Positions 27,301 through 34,182 of a DNA stretch of 64,000 nucleotides are shown here, piece after piece. The notes beneath the pieces were generated by a model that did no database searches, was not told where the DNA came from, and saw only the letters and a list, made by a program, of their open reading frames with translations. Position numbers and translations under genes: made by a program. Location of the stretch: NCBI GenBank assembly GCA_029783825.1, contig JAREIK010001468.1, forward strand, positions 4,386,261-4,450,260, in the 5' to 3' direction. Numbering within the stretch: position 1 is the first letter of the stretch; every line of letters starts with the position of its first letter. The stretch is from Sapria himalayana (taxonomy: Eukaryota > Streptophyta > Magnoliopsida > Malpighiales > Rafflesiaceae).

Positions 27301-30122
27301 ACGTCAAGTGGCATTATCAGGTGATTTAATCAAGGAAAAAGCTCGTCAATTTGCTAGACAACTTGAACTTGGAGAGAGAATACCAGAATTTTCAAATGGA
27401 TGGCTTGCAAAGTTCAATATTCGTCATGGATTCAAAGCTTAAAAATCATATGGAGAAAGTGGCTCTGCTGATTTAGATGCAATTGACAGAAATATGTCAA
27501 CAATAAAAGAAAAATTTTAAAGCTATTCACTTCAAGACTTATACAACATCGATGGAATGGGAATCTTTTATCGCATGGCTCCTGATCGAACAATTACACG
27601 ACGTCAAATTGAAGGTTCTAAGAAAGATAAAATACGTCTAACTTTTGTCTTTGCTGCAAATGCAGATGTGTCTCACAAAATGGAACCTCTCATCAATGGT
27701 CATGCCCAAATGTCACGTGCTTTTAATAGAAAAAGTGGAGAGCAATTGGGTTTCTATTATCGCAGCAATGCAAATGCTTGGATGACTGGACTCATTTTCA
27801 GGGAATGACTACAAAAGATGGATCAACAAATGCAAGATGCTAATAGAAAAGTCCTATTTTTGTTAGATAATGCTCCTTCACATGTGGTGAGGGATTTGCC
27901 TCTTACAAATGTTCAAGTTTTTCTTTTTACAGCTAATACAACTTCTAAAATTCAACCAATGGATGCTGAAATAATAACAGCATTCAAGAGGTGATATTGG
28001 CGTTTTCAACTCCAAGATGTAATTGATAGAGATGAACAACAAAATATAGACATCTATAAGGTTGATCAATTGATAGCCATGAAATGGGCTAAGGCAGTAT
28101 GGAATGACATTTTTAGCAAGACAATAGCCAATTGCTTTAAGCACACATGTCTATTTGAAAGAGAAACTCAAAAAAATGAAGTGGGTTCGGAAGAACAAGA
28201 TATAGAAAATGAACTTAAAGATGCTATTAATCAACTGTCAATTAGTCGCCCAATGTCTGTTCACGAGCTTATAAATTCCGAGGAAGAGCAACAAGTTGTC
28301 CAAGAGGAAATTTTAGATGAAAATTTAATAAAATTTTCATCGTCTCAAGATCAAAAAGAAGTGGAAGATAGTGAAGTTATGGATGAAAATCCTTACATGT
28401 CAACAAAAGAAAAATTAAATGTTCTTTATTCTTGTATTTCATTTCTTGATCTTTCAAATCCAAATCATGTTATAGCTTATAAGGTACTTAGAAACATACA
28501 ATTTGAGATACAGACTATTAAAAAAAACAAACTGCTTTAGATAGGTATTTTTTTAAGGAATATTGATTTTAAGAATCAATATATTTTATCTATGATGTAT
28601 AGTATTTTTAGATTTATAAGGAATATTGATTCTATAAATTAATATTTTTATATCGTGTTTTTTCTATTTTACTTTAAATAATAGATAGTAGAATTATTAA
28701 ATTATACACAATCCACAGAGTCGGTAGATTGATTTTCATTAAATAATGAAGGTTATTAATTTATAGAGTATTAATTTAGGAAAGTTTTGTTATATTTAGT
28801 TATTCAGTATTTCTTTCAAGTTCATTCTTTATCATGTTTACTCACTCGTATCTTATTGTCGGTTGTTCAAAAAGTTTTGGAACAAGTTCTCATATATAAT
28901 GAAAAGTGATTATACTTGATTCATTCAATATATAATTTAAAATTTTGAATGACTAAGTATCTTAGAGAGTATAAATGATCCTATAGTAATTAATATATGA
29001 CATAAAACAAGAATGTCTTACTAAAATGACTATACAATAGAAATCTAATTGATGATCTCTTTATTTGTTTGTCTCTCTCTCTCTCTATTTGTATGTCTCT
29101 CTCTACTCTCTTCTTACTCTGTCTCTCTCTGCCTCTCTCTCTATATGTCTCTCTCTGCCTCTCTCTCTATGTCTCTCTCTGCCTCTCTCTCTATGTCTCT
29201 CTCTGCCTCTCTCTCTATGTCTCTCTCTGCCTCTCTCTCTATGTCTCTCTCTGCCTCTCTCTCTATGTCTCTCTCTGCCTCTCTCTCTATGTCTCTCTCT
29301 GCCTCTCTCTCTATGTCTCTCTCTGCCTCTCTCTCTATGTCTCTCTCTGCCTCTCTCTCTATGTCTCTCTCTGCCTCTCTCTCTGTCTCTCTCTGCCTCT
29401 CTCTCTATGTCTCTCTCTGCCTCTCTCCCTGTCTCTCTCTGCCTCTCTCTCTATGTCTCTCTCTGCCTCTCTCTATGTCTCTCTCTGCCTCTCTCTCTAT
29501 GTCTCTCTCTGCCTCTCTCTCTATGTCTCTCTCTGCCTCTCTCTCTATGTCTCTCTCTGCCTCTCTCCCTGTCTCTCTCTGCCTCTCTCCCCGTCTCTCT
29601 CTGCCTCTCTCCATCTCTCTCTGCCTCTCTCCATGTCTCTCTCTGCCTCTCTCCCTGTCTCTCTCTGCCTCTCTCCCTGTCTCTCTCTGCCTCTCTCCCT
29701 GTCTCTCTCTGCCTCTCTCCCTGTCTCTCTCTGCCTCTCTCCCTGTCTCTCTCTGCCTCTCTCCCTGTCTCTCTCTGCCTCTCTCCCTGTCTCTCTCTGC
29801 TCTCTCCCTGTCTCTCTCTGCCTCTCTCTCTTTCTCTCTCTCTCTATACGTCTCTCTCTTTCTCTCTCTCTATATGTCTCTATCTTTCTCTCTCTATATG
29901 TCTCTCTCTTTCTCTCTCTATCTGTCTCTCTCTTCCTCTCTCTATCTTACTCTCTTTCTTTCTCTATATGTCTCTCTCTCTCTATTTGTCTCTCTCTTTC
30001 TCTCTCTCTATCTGTCTCCCTCTTTCTTTCTCTCTATCTATCTCTCTCTCTCTCTCTCTGTCTCCCTCTTTCTCTCTCTCTCGGTCTCTCTCTCTGTCTC
30101 CCTCTTTCTTTCTCTCTATCTG

Positions 30123-30165
<43 letters not shown>

Positions 30166-30263
30166 CTCGGTCTCTTTGTATCTCTATGCCTCTCTCTCTG
30201 TCTCTCTCTCTCTGCCTCTCATTGTCTCTCTCTCTGCCTCTCTCTCTCTCTCTATGTCTCTCT

Positions 30264-30295
<32 letters not shown>

Positions 30296-30370
30296 ATCTG
30301 CCTCTCTCTCTGTCTGTCTTTTTCTCTCTTTGTCTCTTTCTCTCTCTTTGTCTCTCTCTCTCTCTCTATT

Positions 30371-30412
<42 letters not shown>

Positions 30413-31056
30413 TCTCTCTGTCTTTGTCTCTCTCTCTCTCTCTGTCTCTCTCTCTTTTTTCTCTCTCTGCATCTATCTCTGTCTCATTGCCTCTCTCTCT
30501 CTCTTTGTCTCTCTCTCTATCTCTATCTCCCTCTCTTTATGTCTCTCTCTCTCTCTCTCTCTCTCGGTCTCTCTCTCTCTCTCTCTTTCTCTCTCTTTTC
30601 GTATGAATGTGAAGGATTTGTTTTCTTTTGCTCATCATATTGAATTGGTTGAGCCCAACTTTGCCAAGATGTGTGTTTCAGGTAAGCAACTCAATATGCA
30701 TTGAGAAGTTCTCAGACTTTCAGCAACTTGGCAGATTTTCTCTTCGCACCGAAGGTATGTACGTAGTAGTAGTGATGATCATCTCCTGCACATCTCAGCT
30801 AATTTCTCATGCAGAATAAGACCTCGCCTCTGATTCCATCTCCCCCATGGGAGTGCATGTGCAGGTAGTAGCTCTTAGAGCACTGCCAACAGCATGGTGG
30901 CAGGCAGTCTGATTGGCAAAGAGCACAATCAATGACATTTTGAATTGTTTGAGCCCAACTATATGCTCCTCATGGTGGTGTCTGTCAGTTAGCTCCATCA
31001 TGCTATTGCGACATGGCCTTACCGACGACTTTGATCCTCATGCCAGGAAACACCAC

Positions 31057-31108
<52 letters not shown>

Positions 31109-31196
31109 CAAAGTCTAATAATTGCACCAAGCATGAATTTTTGCAGGAAAAACAGTAGCTGTTGGGAAAGTGACTGAACTCATACATGAGAGTTGA
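2827..31196 (+). CDS. eRF3: eRF3 (translation release factor GTPase), 3' seven exons
   Basis: eRF3 is the GTPase partner of eRF1 in cytoplasmic translation termination. Exons: 2827-2977, 10913-11018, 11128-11263, 21786-21850, 24709-24873, 30682-30754, 31147-31196 (stop TGA 31194-31196). All introns have GT-AG ends and every phase closes, giving 248 codons plus the stop with no disruption. Visible: the end of the G domain (FLPISGLLGTN, the G5 region), beta-barrel domain 2 (MPIIDKYKDMGTIVMGKVES, CDEDKV-CAGPGENLRVRLSG) and domain 3 that binds eRF1 (HIHSVVEECEIVEL, LFVKNGAVVDCRIQ, ICIEKFSDFQQLGRFSLRTE, GKTVAVGKV). The N-terminal extension and GTP-binding G1-G4 motifs must lie left of the window. 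Introns of 7.9, 10.5, 2.9 and 5.8 kb are filled with transposons. Plant eRF3 and its HBS1 relative share this fold, but the C-terminal wording fits eRF3. Confidence 0.93.
2978..5600. other. eRF3 intron, AT-rich with LTR-like scraps
   Basis: No exon seen. Holds a (TA)n run at about 3980-4004, LTR-like motifs (GATGGGAGTAAATGACTTGT near 3789; GAGCATCTGACATGTGAATTG near 4312) and a TTGTG-rich stretch at 4700-4760. Confidence 0.5.
7866..9029. mobile_element. hAT MITE, outer copy, split by a second insertion
   Basis: Starts TAGAGGTGTCAAA and ends TGACATCTCTA, the family's inverted ends. It is flanked by near-identical 8-bp duplications ATTATGAT (7858-7865) and ATTATAAT (9030-9037). About 650 bp once the inner element is removed. 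It sits right after the YVND motif of a copia reverse transcriptase, so it is younger than that element. Non-coding, richer in GC than its surroundings. Confidence 0.85.
8421..8926. mobile_element. hAT MITE nested in the outer copy
   Basis: 506 bp with TAGAGGTGTCAAATGGG at the left and GGCACCTCTA at the right. Flanked by CTTCCAAA (8413-8420) and CGTCCAAA (8927-8934), 7 of 8 matching. Its inside resembles the 13330-13825 copy (a GACGGGTGA...CAAGCCCCGA block, then GAAATT-TAATTTTTTT and a CCCGA-CCGAACC-AGCCAAA block), defining one MITE subfamily. Confidence 0.88.
10312..10713. mobile_element. hAT MITE with perfect 8-bp target duplication
   Basis: 402 bp, ends TAGAGGTGTCAACTGGGCC and GGCCCGTTTGACAACTCTA, flanked by perfect GTTTTGCA copies (10304-10311, 10714-10721). 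Very GC-rich. Shares with 22034-22361 and 49690-50154 an internal AAAAAAGACCG-GGGTC...GATT block that can fold on a nearby CCCGCGG complement. Long reading frames on both strands here are composition artefacts. It lies about 200 bp upstream of an eRF3 exon. Confidence 0.93.
10913..11018 (+). CDS. eRF3: eRF3 exon (domain 2 start)
   Basis: Acceptor AG 10911-10912, donor GT 11019. Encodes MPIIDKYKDMGTIVMGKVES then GTISDGETLLIMPNK, the start of eRF3 domain 2. Confidence 0.93.
11128..11263 (+). CDS. eRF3: eRF3 exon (domain 2)
   Basis: Acceptor CAG ending 11127, donor GT 11264. Encodes TQVKILAVYCDEDKV, CAGPGENLRVRLSG and DEDILTGFVLSSI, highly conserved in eRF3. Confidence 0.93.
11264..13321. other. 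eRF3 intron with (AT)n run and LTR-like scraps
   Basis: (AT)n at about 11352-11404. An LTR-like end near 12290-12425 has TATTTATAAAGG and then ACATGGTACAAGATC, a decayed primer-site motif. No coding frame is convincing, and the minus-strand frame near 12488-12820 is only the complement of TGTG-rich sequence. Confidence 0.5.
13330..13825. mobile_element. hAT MITE
   Basis: 496 bp from TAGAGGTGTCAAACGGGC to ATTACACCTCTA, flanked by GTTTTCTC (13322-13329) and GTTTTTTC (13826-13833). Same internal layout as the nested copy at 8421-8926. Confidence 0.88.
14130..14560 (+). mobile_element. copia LTR end with primer site
   Basis: GGATAGGAGCACTCAACATG (14132-14151) resembles the LTR motif of the 629-2613 element. 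It is followed by TGGTATCAGAG (14234-14244), a copia primer site. Downstream no gag frame survives. Confidence 0.55.
14561..15424. other. eRF3 intron, AT-rich, nothing recognised
   Basis: AT-rich sequence without a convincing frame, splice-bounded exon or clear repeat boundary. Confidence 0.5.
15425..17880 (-). mobile_element. long hAT element relic, copy 1
   Basis: A GC-richer head (15430-15720) followed by AT-rich sequence and a minus-strand decayed hAT transposase. The minus strand of about 16250-16330 reads INPMISKMKHDLLTPT, matching the start of the hAT C-terminal dimerisation domain in the copies at 50826 and 54192. Near 17622-17700 it reads DMTKLIIRMNLSIKF, matching DMVKLIIMISLPIRF in copy 3. 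Both terminal repeats are lost or unrecognisable. Confidence 0.65.
20010..20770. repeat. GAGGC/CCTTGAGG-type repeat with internal minisatellite
   Basis: Interrupts the copia relic after RYFFYILSK. Begins with TGAGGCAAG and GAGGTGCAAG motifs and ends with GCCTTGAGGCGAGCG. The motif style recurs near 63425-63520. Class not identified. Confidence 0.4.
20283..20620. repeat. polypyrimidine minisatellite (CTCGCCCCT units)
   Basis: About 340 bp of C/T-only runs built from TCTTCTCGCCCCTC and CCCTCGCCCCTC units in variable order. All frames stay open because the unit lacks stop codons; no protein is implied. Confidence 0.85.
20934..20970. repeat. poly(T) run
   Basis: 37 consecutive T within the copia relic, possibly the poly(A) tail of a minus-strand retroposon; no body was recognised next to it. 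Confidence 0.7.
21786..21850 (+). CDS. eRF3: eRF3 exon (65 bp)
   Basis: Acceptor TTTTCTGCAG ends at 21785, donor GT at 21851. In phase with its neighbours it reads ENQIASVTEFLARLQILELL then DN, the linker between domains 2 and 3. Confidence 0.9.
22034..22361. mobile_element. hAT MITE with perfect 8-bp target duplication
   Basis: 328 bp, ends TAGAGGTGTCAACTGGGCC and GGCCCGTTTGACACCTCTA, flanked by perfect GTGTGAGG copies (22026-22033, 22362-22369). Shares the AAAAAAAGACCGCGGGTC core with 10312-10713 and 49690-50154. Starts 183 bp after an eRF3 exon. Confidence 0.93.
22370..24708. other. eRF3 intron with LTR scrap and microsatellites
   Basis: Near 23775-23815 the minus strand reads an LTR motif (GGGAGCACTTAACATGTTGA). 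ATGT/GTAT tetranucleotide runs at about 24318-24345 and 24402-24421 flank a (TA)n run at 24353-24382. No exon seen. Confidence 0.5.
24709..24873 (+). CDS. eRF3: eRF3 exon (domain 3)
   Basis: Acceptor TTTTTAG ends 24708, donor GT 24874; 55 whole codons. Reads AIFTAGFKAILHIHSVVEEC, EIVELQHEIDPKKKTP and LFVKNGAVVDCRIQ. The charged loop after EID is short. Confidence 0.94.
24874..26683. other. eRF3 intron, AT-rich
   Basis: Apart from the truncated hAT end at 25074, I see only AT-rich sequence with an A/T-rich GAATTTTTTTT reiteration near 25400-25445. Confidence 0.5.
25074..25120. mobile_element. truncated hAT MITE terminus
   Basis: TAGGGGTGTCAAATGGGCC followed by GAGCCGGGCCCATTCAGCCG is the left end of the hAT family. 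After about 47 bp the similarity stops and no right end follows. Confidence 0.7.
26686..28790 (+). mobile_element. Emigrant/Lemi1-type pogo transposon
   Basis: 2105 bp between TA dinucleotides (26684-26685 and 28791-28792), the TA duplication typical of Tc1/mariner-pogo elements. The left end CAGTGAACCTCTCTAAATTA and the inverted right end (reading AACAAAACTTTCCTAAATTA on the minus strand) share CT-AATTAATAC and resemble Emigrant/Lemi1 ends. The ends are imperfect inverted repeats of about 24 bp with further ATTAATTTATA motifs inside. It carries one pogo transposase frame broken by four stops. Inserted in the 5.8-kb eRF3 intron in the gene's orientation. Confidence 0.9.
27125..28540 (+). pseudogene. 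pogo-family transposase with four in-frame stops
   Basis: Nearly full-length DDE transposase readable in one frame from 27125 to 28540, with stops at 27440-27442, 27518-27520, 27806-27808 and 27992-27994 and no frameshift. N-terminal part: HTH/CENP-B-type DNA-binding domain (QGTISNILAKRQQYE, then KEKARQFARQLELGERIPEF and SNGWLAKFNIRHGFK). Catalytic part: first acidic residue in YNIDGMG, second in LFLLDNAPSH, third in IQPMDAEII, the DDD-type triad of pogo. The acidic C-terminal tail (28070-28540) includes NELKDAINQL. Function is lost unless the stops are bypassed; the reading frame otherwise looks well kept. A start slightly upstream of 27125 is possible. Confidence 0.92.
28791..29067. other. 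eRF3 intron spacer
   Basis: AT-rich sequence between the pogo element and the CT repeat; nothing recognised. Confidence 0.5.
29068..30600. repeat. 1.5-kb polypyrimidine (CT) satellite
   Basis: From 29150 to 29560 it is a tandem array of a 24-bp unit (GCCTCTCTCTCTATGTCTCTCTCT). This is followed by a 22-bp variant (GCCTCTCTCCCTGTCTCTCTCT) to about 29820, then irregular CTCT with TATG, TTTG and GCC interruptions. All three plus frames are open for over 500 codons because the unit lacks stops. It lies entirely in the eRF3 intron and ends about 80 bp before the acceptor of exon 30682. Confidence 0.95.
30682..30754 (+). CDS. eRF3: eRF3 exon (domain 3)
   Basis: Acceptor TTTCAG ends 30681, donor GT 30755. 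Reads VSNSICIEKFSDFQQLGRFS then LRTE, the conserved eRF1-binding barrel. Confidence 0.93.
31062..31108. repeat. (CA)n-(TA)n microsatellite
   Basis: A run of CA dinucleotides followed by TA dinucleotides in the last eRF3 intron, 38 bp before the final acceptor. Confidence 0.9.
31147..31196 (+). CDS. eRF3: eRF3 terminal exon
   Basis: Acceptor TTTTTGCAG ends 31146. Reads GKTVAVGKVTELIHES and stop TGA at 31194-31196. Confidence 0.92.
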
Positions 31197-31372
31197 TCAA
31201 GAGTCTTGGCAAGCCATTTTATGAACCTGCTTCTTTTTTTGGTTTATAATGGAAATTGCTCGCCCTTCATATTTATACACATTGTTATAATATATACATA
31301 TATATAAATATATATATCATTGTATAAGTGTGCAATGTTATTGGTGATGCCATTTCAAAAGATTGATGAAGT

Positions 31373-31378
31373 AATAAA
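31373..31378 (+). terminator. candidate eRF3 poly(A) signal
   Basis: AATAAA 177 nt after the eRF3 stop and before the hAT relic; the only plain match in the 3' UTR interval. Confidence 0.5.
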
Positions 31379-31424
31379 GTTGCCAAATTGTTTTCAATTT
31401 ATTTTTAGGTTAGAAATGTTATAA

Positions 31425-33540
31425 TGTGTTGGACGGGCATGACTGGCATGAGTCCGGTCAGAAACATGTGCCTTGCCGGGAGCTAGGTCGTGCTAGATGT
31501 TGATTTTAATTATGTAAATCACAATATAATAATATGAAAAAAAATTACAATTGTATCTTATATTCGTATGAAATAAAAAAAATTATCTTCCAAATAAAAA
31601 AAAATAAAAAACCAAAAAAAAAAAAATTATATCATACAAAAAATAAAAAATACATTCTTCAACTCTAATATCAATTGGTATTTTTATGAAAATTTTATTT
31701 TAAGTGATGGCATCACTAGTGGTAATCTTAATTTAAGTTCATGTGTCATTATTTGTCATTAATTTGTATTTTTGTTTTAATTATATTTTAAATATTTAAT
31801 TTTGAATATTCTCAATTTTGTGTATAAAAAATATCTCAATGATGTTTGACTAAAGTATTGATTTCTTATTTGAAAAGACATTGACAACAACCACAAAAAT
31901 AAACTCTGATATTATGTTTAATACTAGATGAGTTTGTAGATCTCATGTCATCTTAAATAACACGGAATAAGTATACTCACATAATTATTATTATAATAAA
32001 ATATCAATGTTCTTGTTATTATTATGTGATATGATTAAATAGTAATCGGCATATGAGTATTACGATAGTTTTCTCTTTATCGACGGATTATATCATCTAA
32101 TGAATAAAGTCTTTAGGTTGGTATTTTTGATTCATGTAGGTGGATATGTATGATAAAATTTTTTCTATCCCTTTCACTTAAATCATATGATCTATGTAAG
32201 CAGCTAGTTAATAAAAATATGGAATAATAATCCAATACTTTAAGTACTTGGTTTTCATCTCAATTGACATTATACTAAATGTAGGATTATCTCTAAATTT
32301 GATAAGTATGATATTAATATTGTATATGTACGCGAGTGCAATACAAGTTGTGAGTGTACACAGACAAATACATGTTTGTCATGTCAAAAAAAAAATTTAA
32401 GAATTTTATAAAAGAATTTATTGTATTCTAGTTAATAATGTTAATAATAAGTTTGTCATTCTTGTTATTGATTTAATCGAATATCATGTATTCATATTCA
32501 AAGTATAACTATAATATCAAGATAAGTATAATTTTAACAGGGTTACACATTTATTTGAATTTTTTTTTTCTTTAGACTGGTAGATAAATAAAGATGATTA
32601 ATTTGTATTGTCTGCTAAGTATTTTAAGATATTTTAGTGGATTTCTTATTTTTTCAAATGCGGGAAAAATAATTTTTATTTCTGCTTATACTATCATGTT
32701 AATAATATGATACATGTATTTAATGCGTAAAATATTACCTAATAGTATCTCTCTAATTGTCTTAACAAATATATTAATAATTATTTTATTCTTAGATGTA
32801 TTATCAAATATGATATTAAATATTTAATTTTAAATATGATATTCTCTAAAAATTTTTTATCATTTAATCATATATGACATGATCATCATTAGAATGGAGA
32901 ATTTCAGAAAATTTCAAAATTTATTATTAAGTTTTATGTAAAATCTACATAGTAGACAGTGAAACTTACAAATGATGTATCATCGTGACTAGTTTAGATA
33001 TTAGTTATCATGTTATTATATTGTCTAAATTTATTAATTATTATTTATTTTTCAAATTTATAATATTTAATTATGATATTCTTTATATGTTAACTTATGA
33101 ATCTTATGATAAGTAGACTAGAAGTAGATCTGAATAATACTGATAATCCTAGTATTCTCTAAAAATCTAATCGAAAGATTAATTATGGTAATCAGTTAGA
33201 TAATGTATTTTATCCCTAAATCCTTATGGTATATGAATGGTGTCAAATAAGGTAAATTAGATTTAACTTCAAAGATTCTATCGCTAATACACAGTTAGAT
33301 TTGCCTAGGATTTAATGTACCATAATTTTTGTTGTATTGATTGGCATGCTTTTTTAGGTGGCAGTCCCACAAGCACTCATATTATATATTTTATAATATT
33401 TATATTTTACTGATGTTTCATTGATATTACTAGTATTTTTATTTTTTATTAAGTTAAAATAAGTTCAAACTATGGATGTTCTTTTAATGTTTTATATTTT
33501 AGGTATTTGAGTTTGAGTAGACATTAAGGGATAAAATATG
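31425..33540 (-). mobile_element. long hAT element relic, copy 2
   Basis: Head with GGACGGGCATGACTGGCATG and GCCTTGCCGGGAGC followed by AT-rich sequence. The minus strand of about 31900-31985 reads YTYSVLFKMT, then (after a stop) DLQTH, then NIISEF, matching the hAT dimerisation domain. Sequence from 32000 to 33500 parallels 51700-53050 of copy 3. No intact ends. Confidence 0.65.
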
Positions 33541-34182
33541 ATTTTCTCCCTTGATAAAACTGAAAAAATAAAGGGTCTGTTTGATAAAACTGAAAAAATT
33601 AAGTGCTGAAAAATTAAGATTAGATTTTATTAGTATTTAATTTGTATTGAAAAATTGTTTGATAAATTACTGTTAATTGAATGTTGAATATATATATATA
33701 TTATTTGATAACTATAAATACTGAATGCTGAAAATGATGTATTTTATATATTTATCAATATTATCATTGTGTTACAAATTATCCAACATAAATTAGAATT
33801 TCGAATAAAAAAATTTTTTCACTACAATTATTAATTATTAAAAAAATAAATTCCTTAAAAACATATCCATAAATAAATCATAAATCTAAAAAATAATTAA
33901 AAATATTTTAAAAAAATCCAATAAAATCTAAACTCTTTAAAAATATTCAAATTTTTAATATAAAAACAAAAATTAATAAACAACTAATTGATTTGCTATT
34001 TTATCTCTTAAATTAATCATAAAAGAGAGTTAGGGTTAGGGTTTGTGGTGGCGGAGAAAGGAAGATGAGAAGACCGATTCATAAATTAAACTGTAGTGTG
34101 AATAATAAAACAAAAAAGAAATGAAAAAAATAAGATAAATTGGTAATTTTTTTAAAAATTAACAATTTATGTGGAGAATGTG
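33541..34182. other. AT-rich intergenic stretch
   Basis: A short tandem echo (TGATAAAACTGAAAAAAT twice, near 33550-33596) and the MITE-like phrase GGGTCTGTTTGATA, but no matching inverted end was found. No gene seen. Confidence 0.4.

Noticed and set aside
28070..28540. Separate 156-residue gene
   Set aside because: Same frame as the upstream pogo transposase pieces; it is the C-terminal part after the fourth stop.
29150..29600. CRISPR-like regular array
   Set aside because: Plant nuclear DNA; the repeat is a contiguous 24-bp satellite without unique spacers.
29049..30704. Overlapping 513-551 residue Ser/Leu/Cys-rich plus-strand frames
   Set aside because: Product of the CT satellite, whose unit has no stop in any frame; no start context, domain or codon signal.
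33560..34182. MITE starting GGGTCTGTTTGATA
   Set aside because: No inverted partner end or target duplication found.
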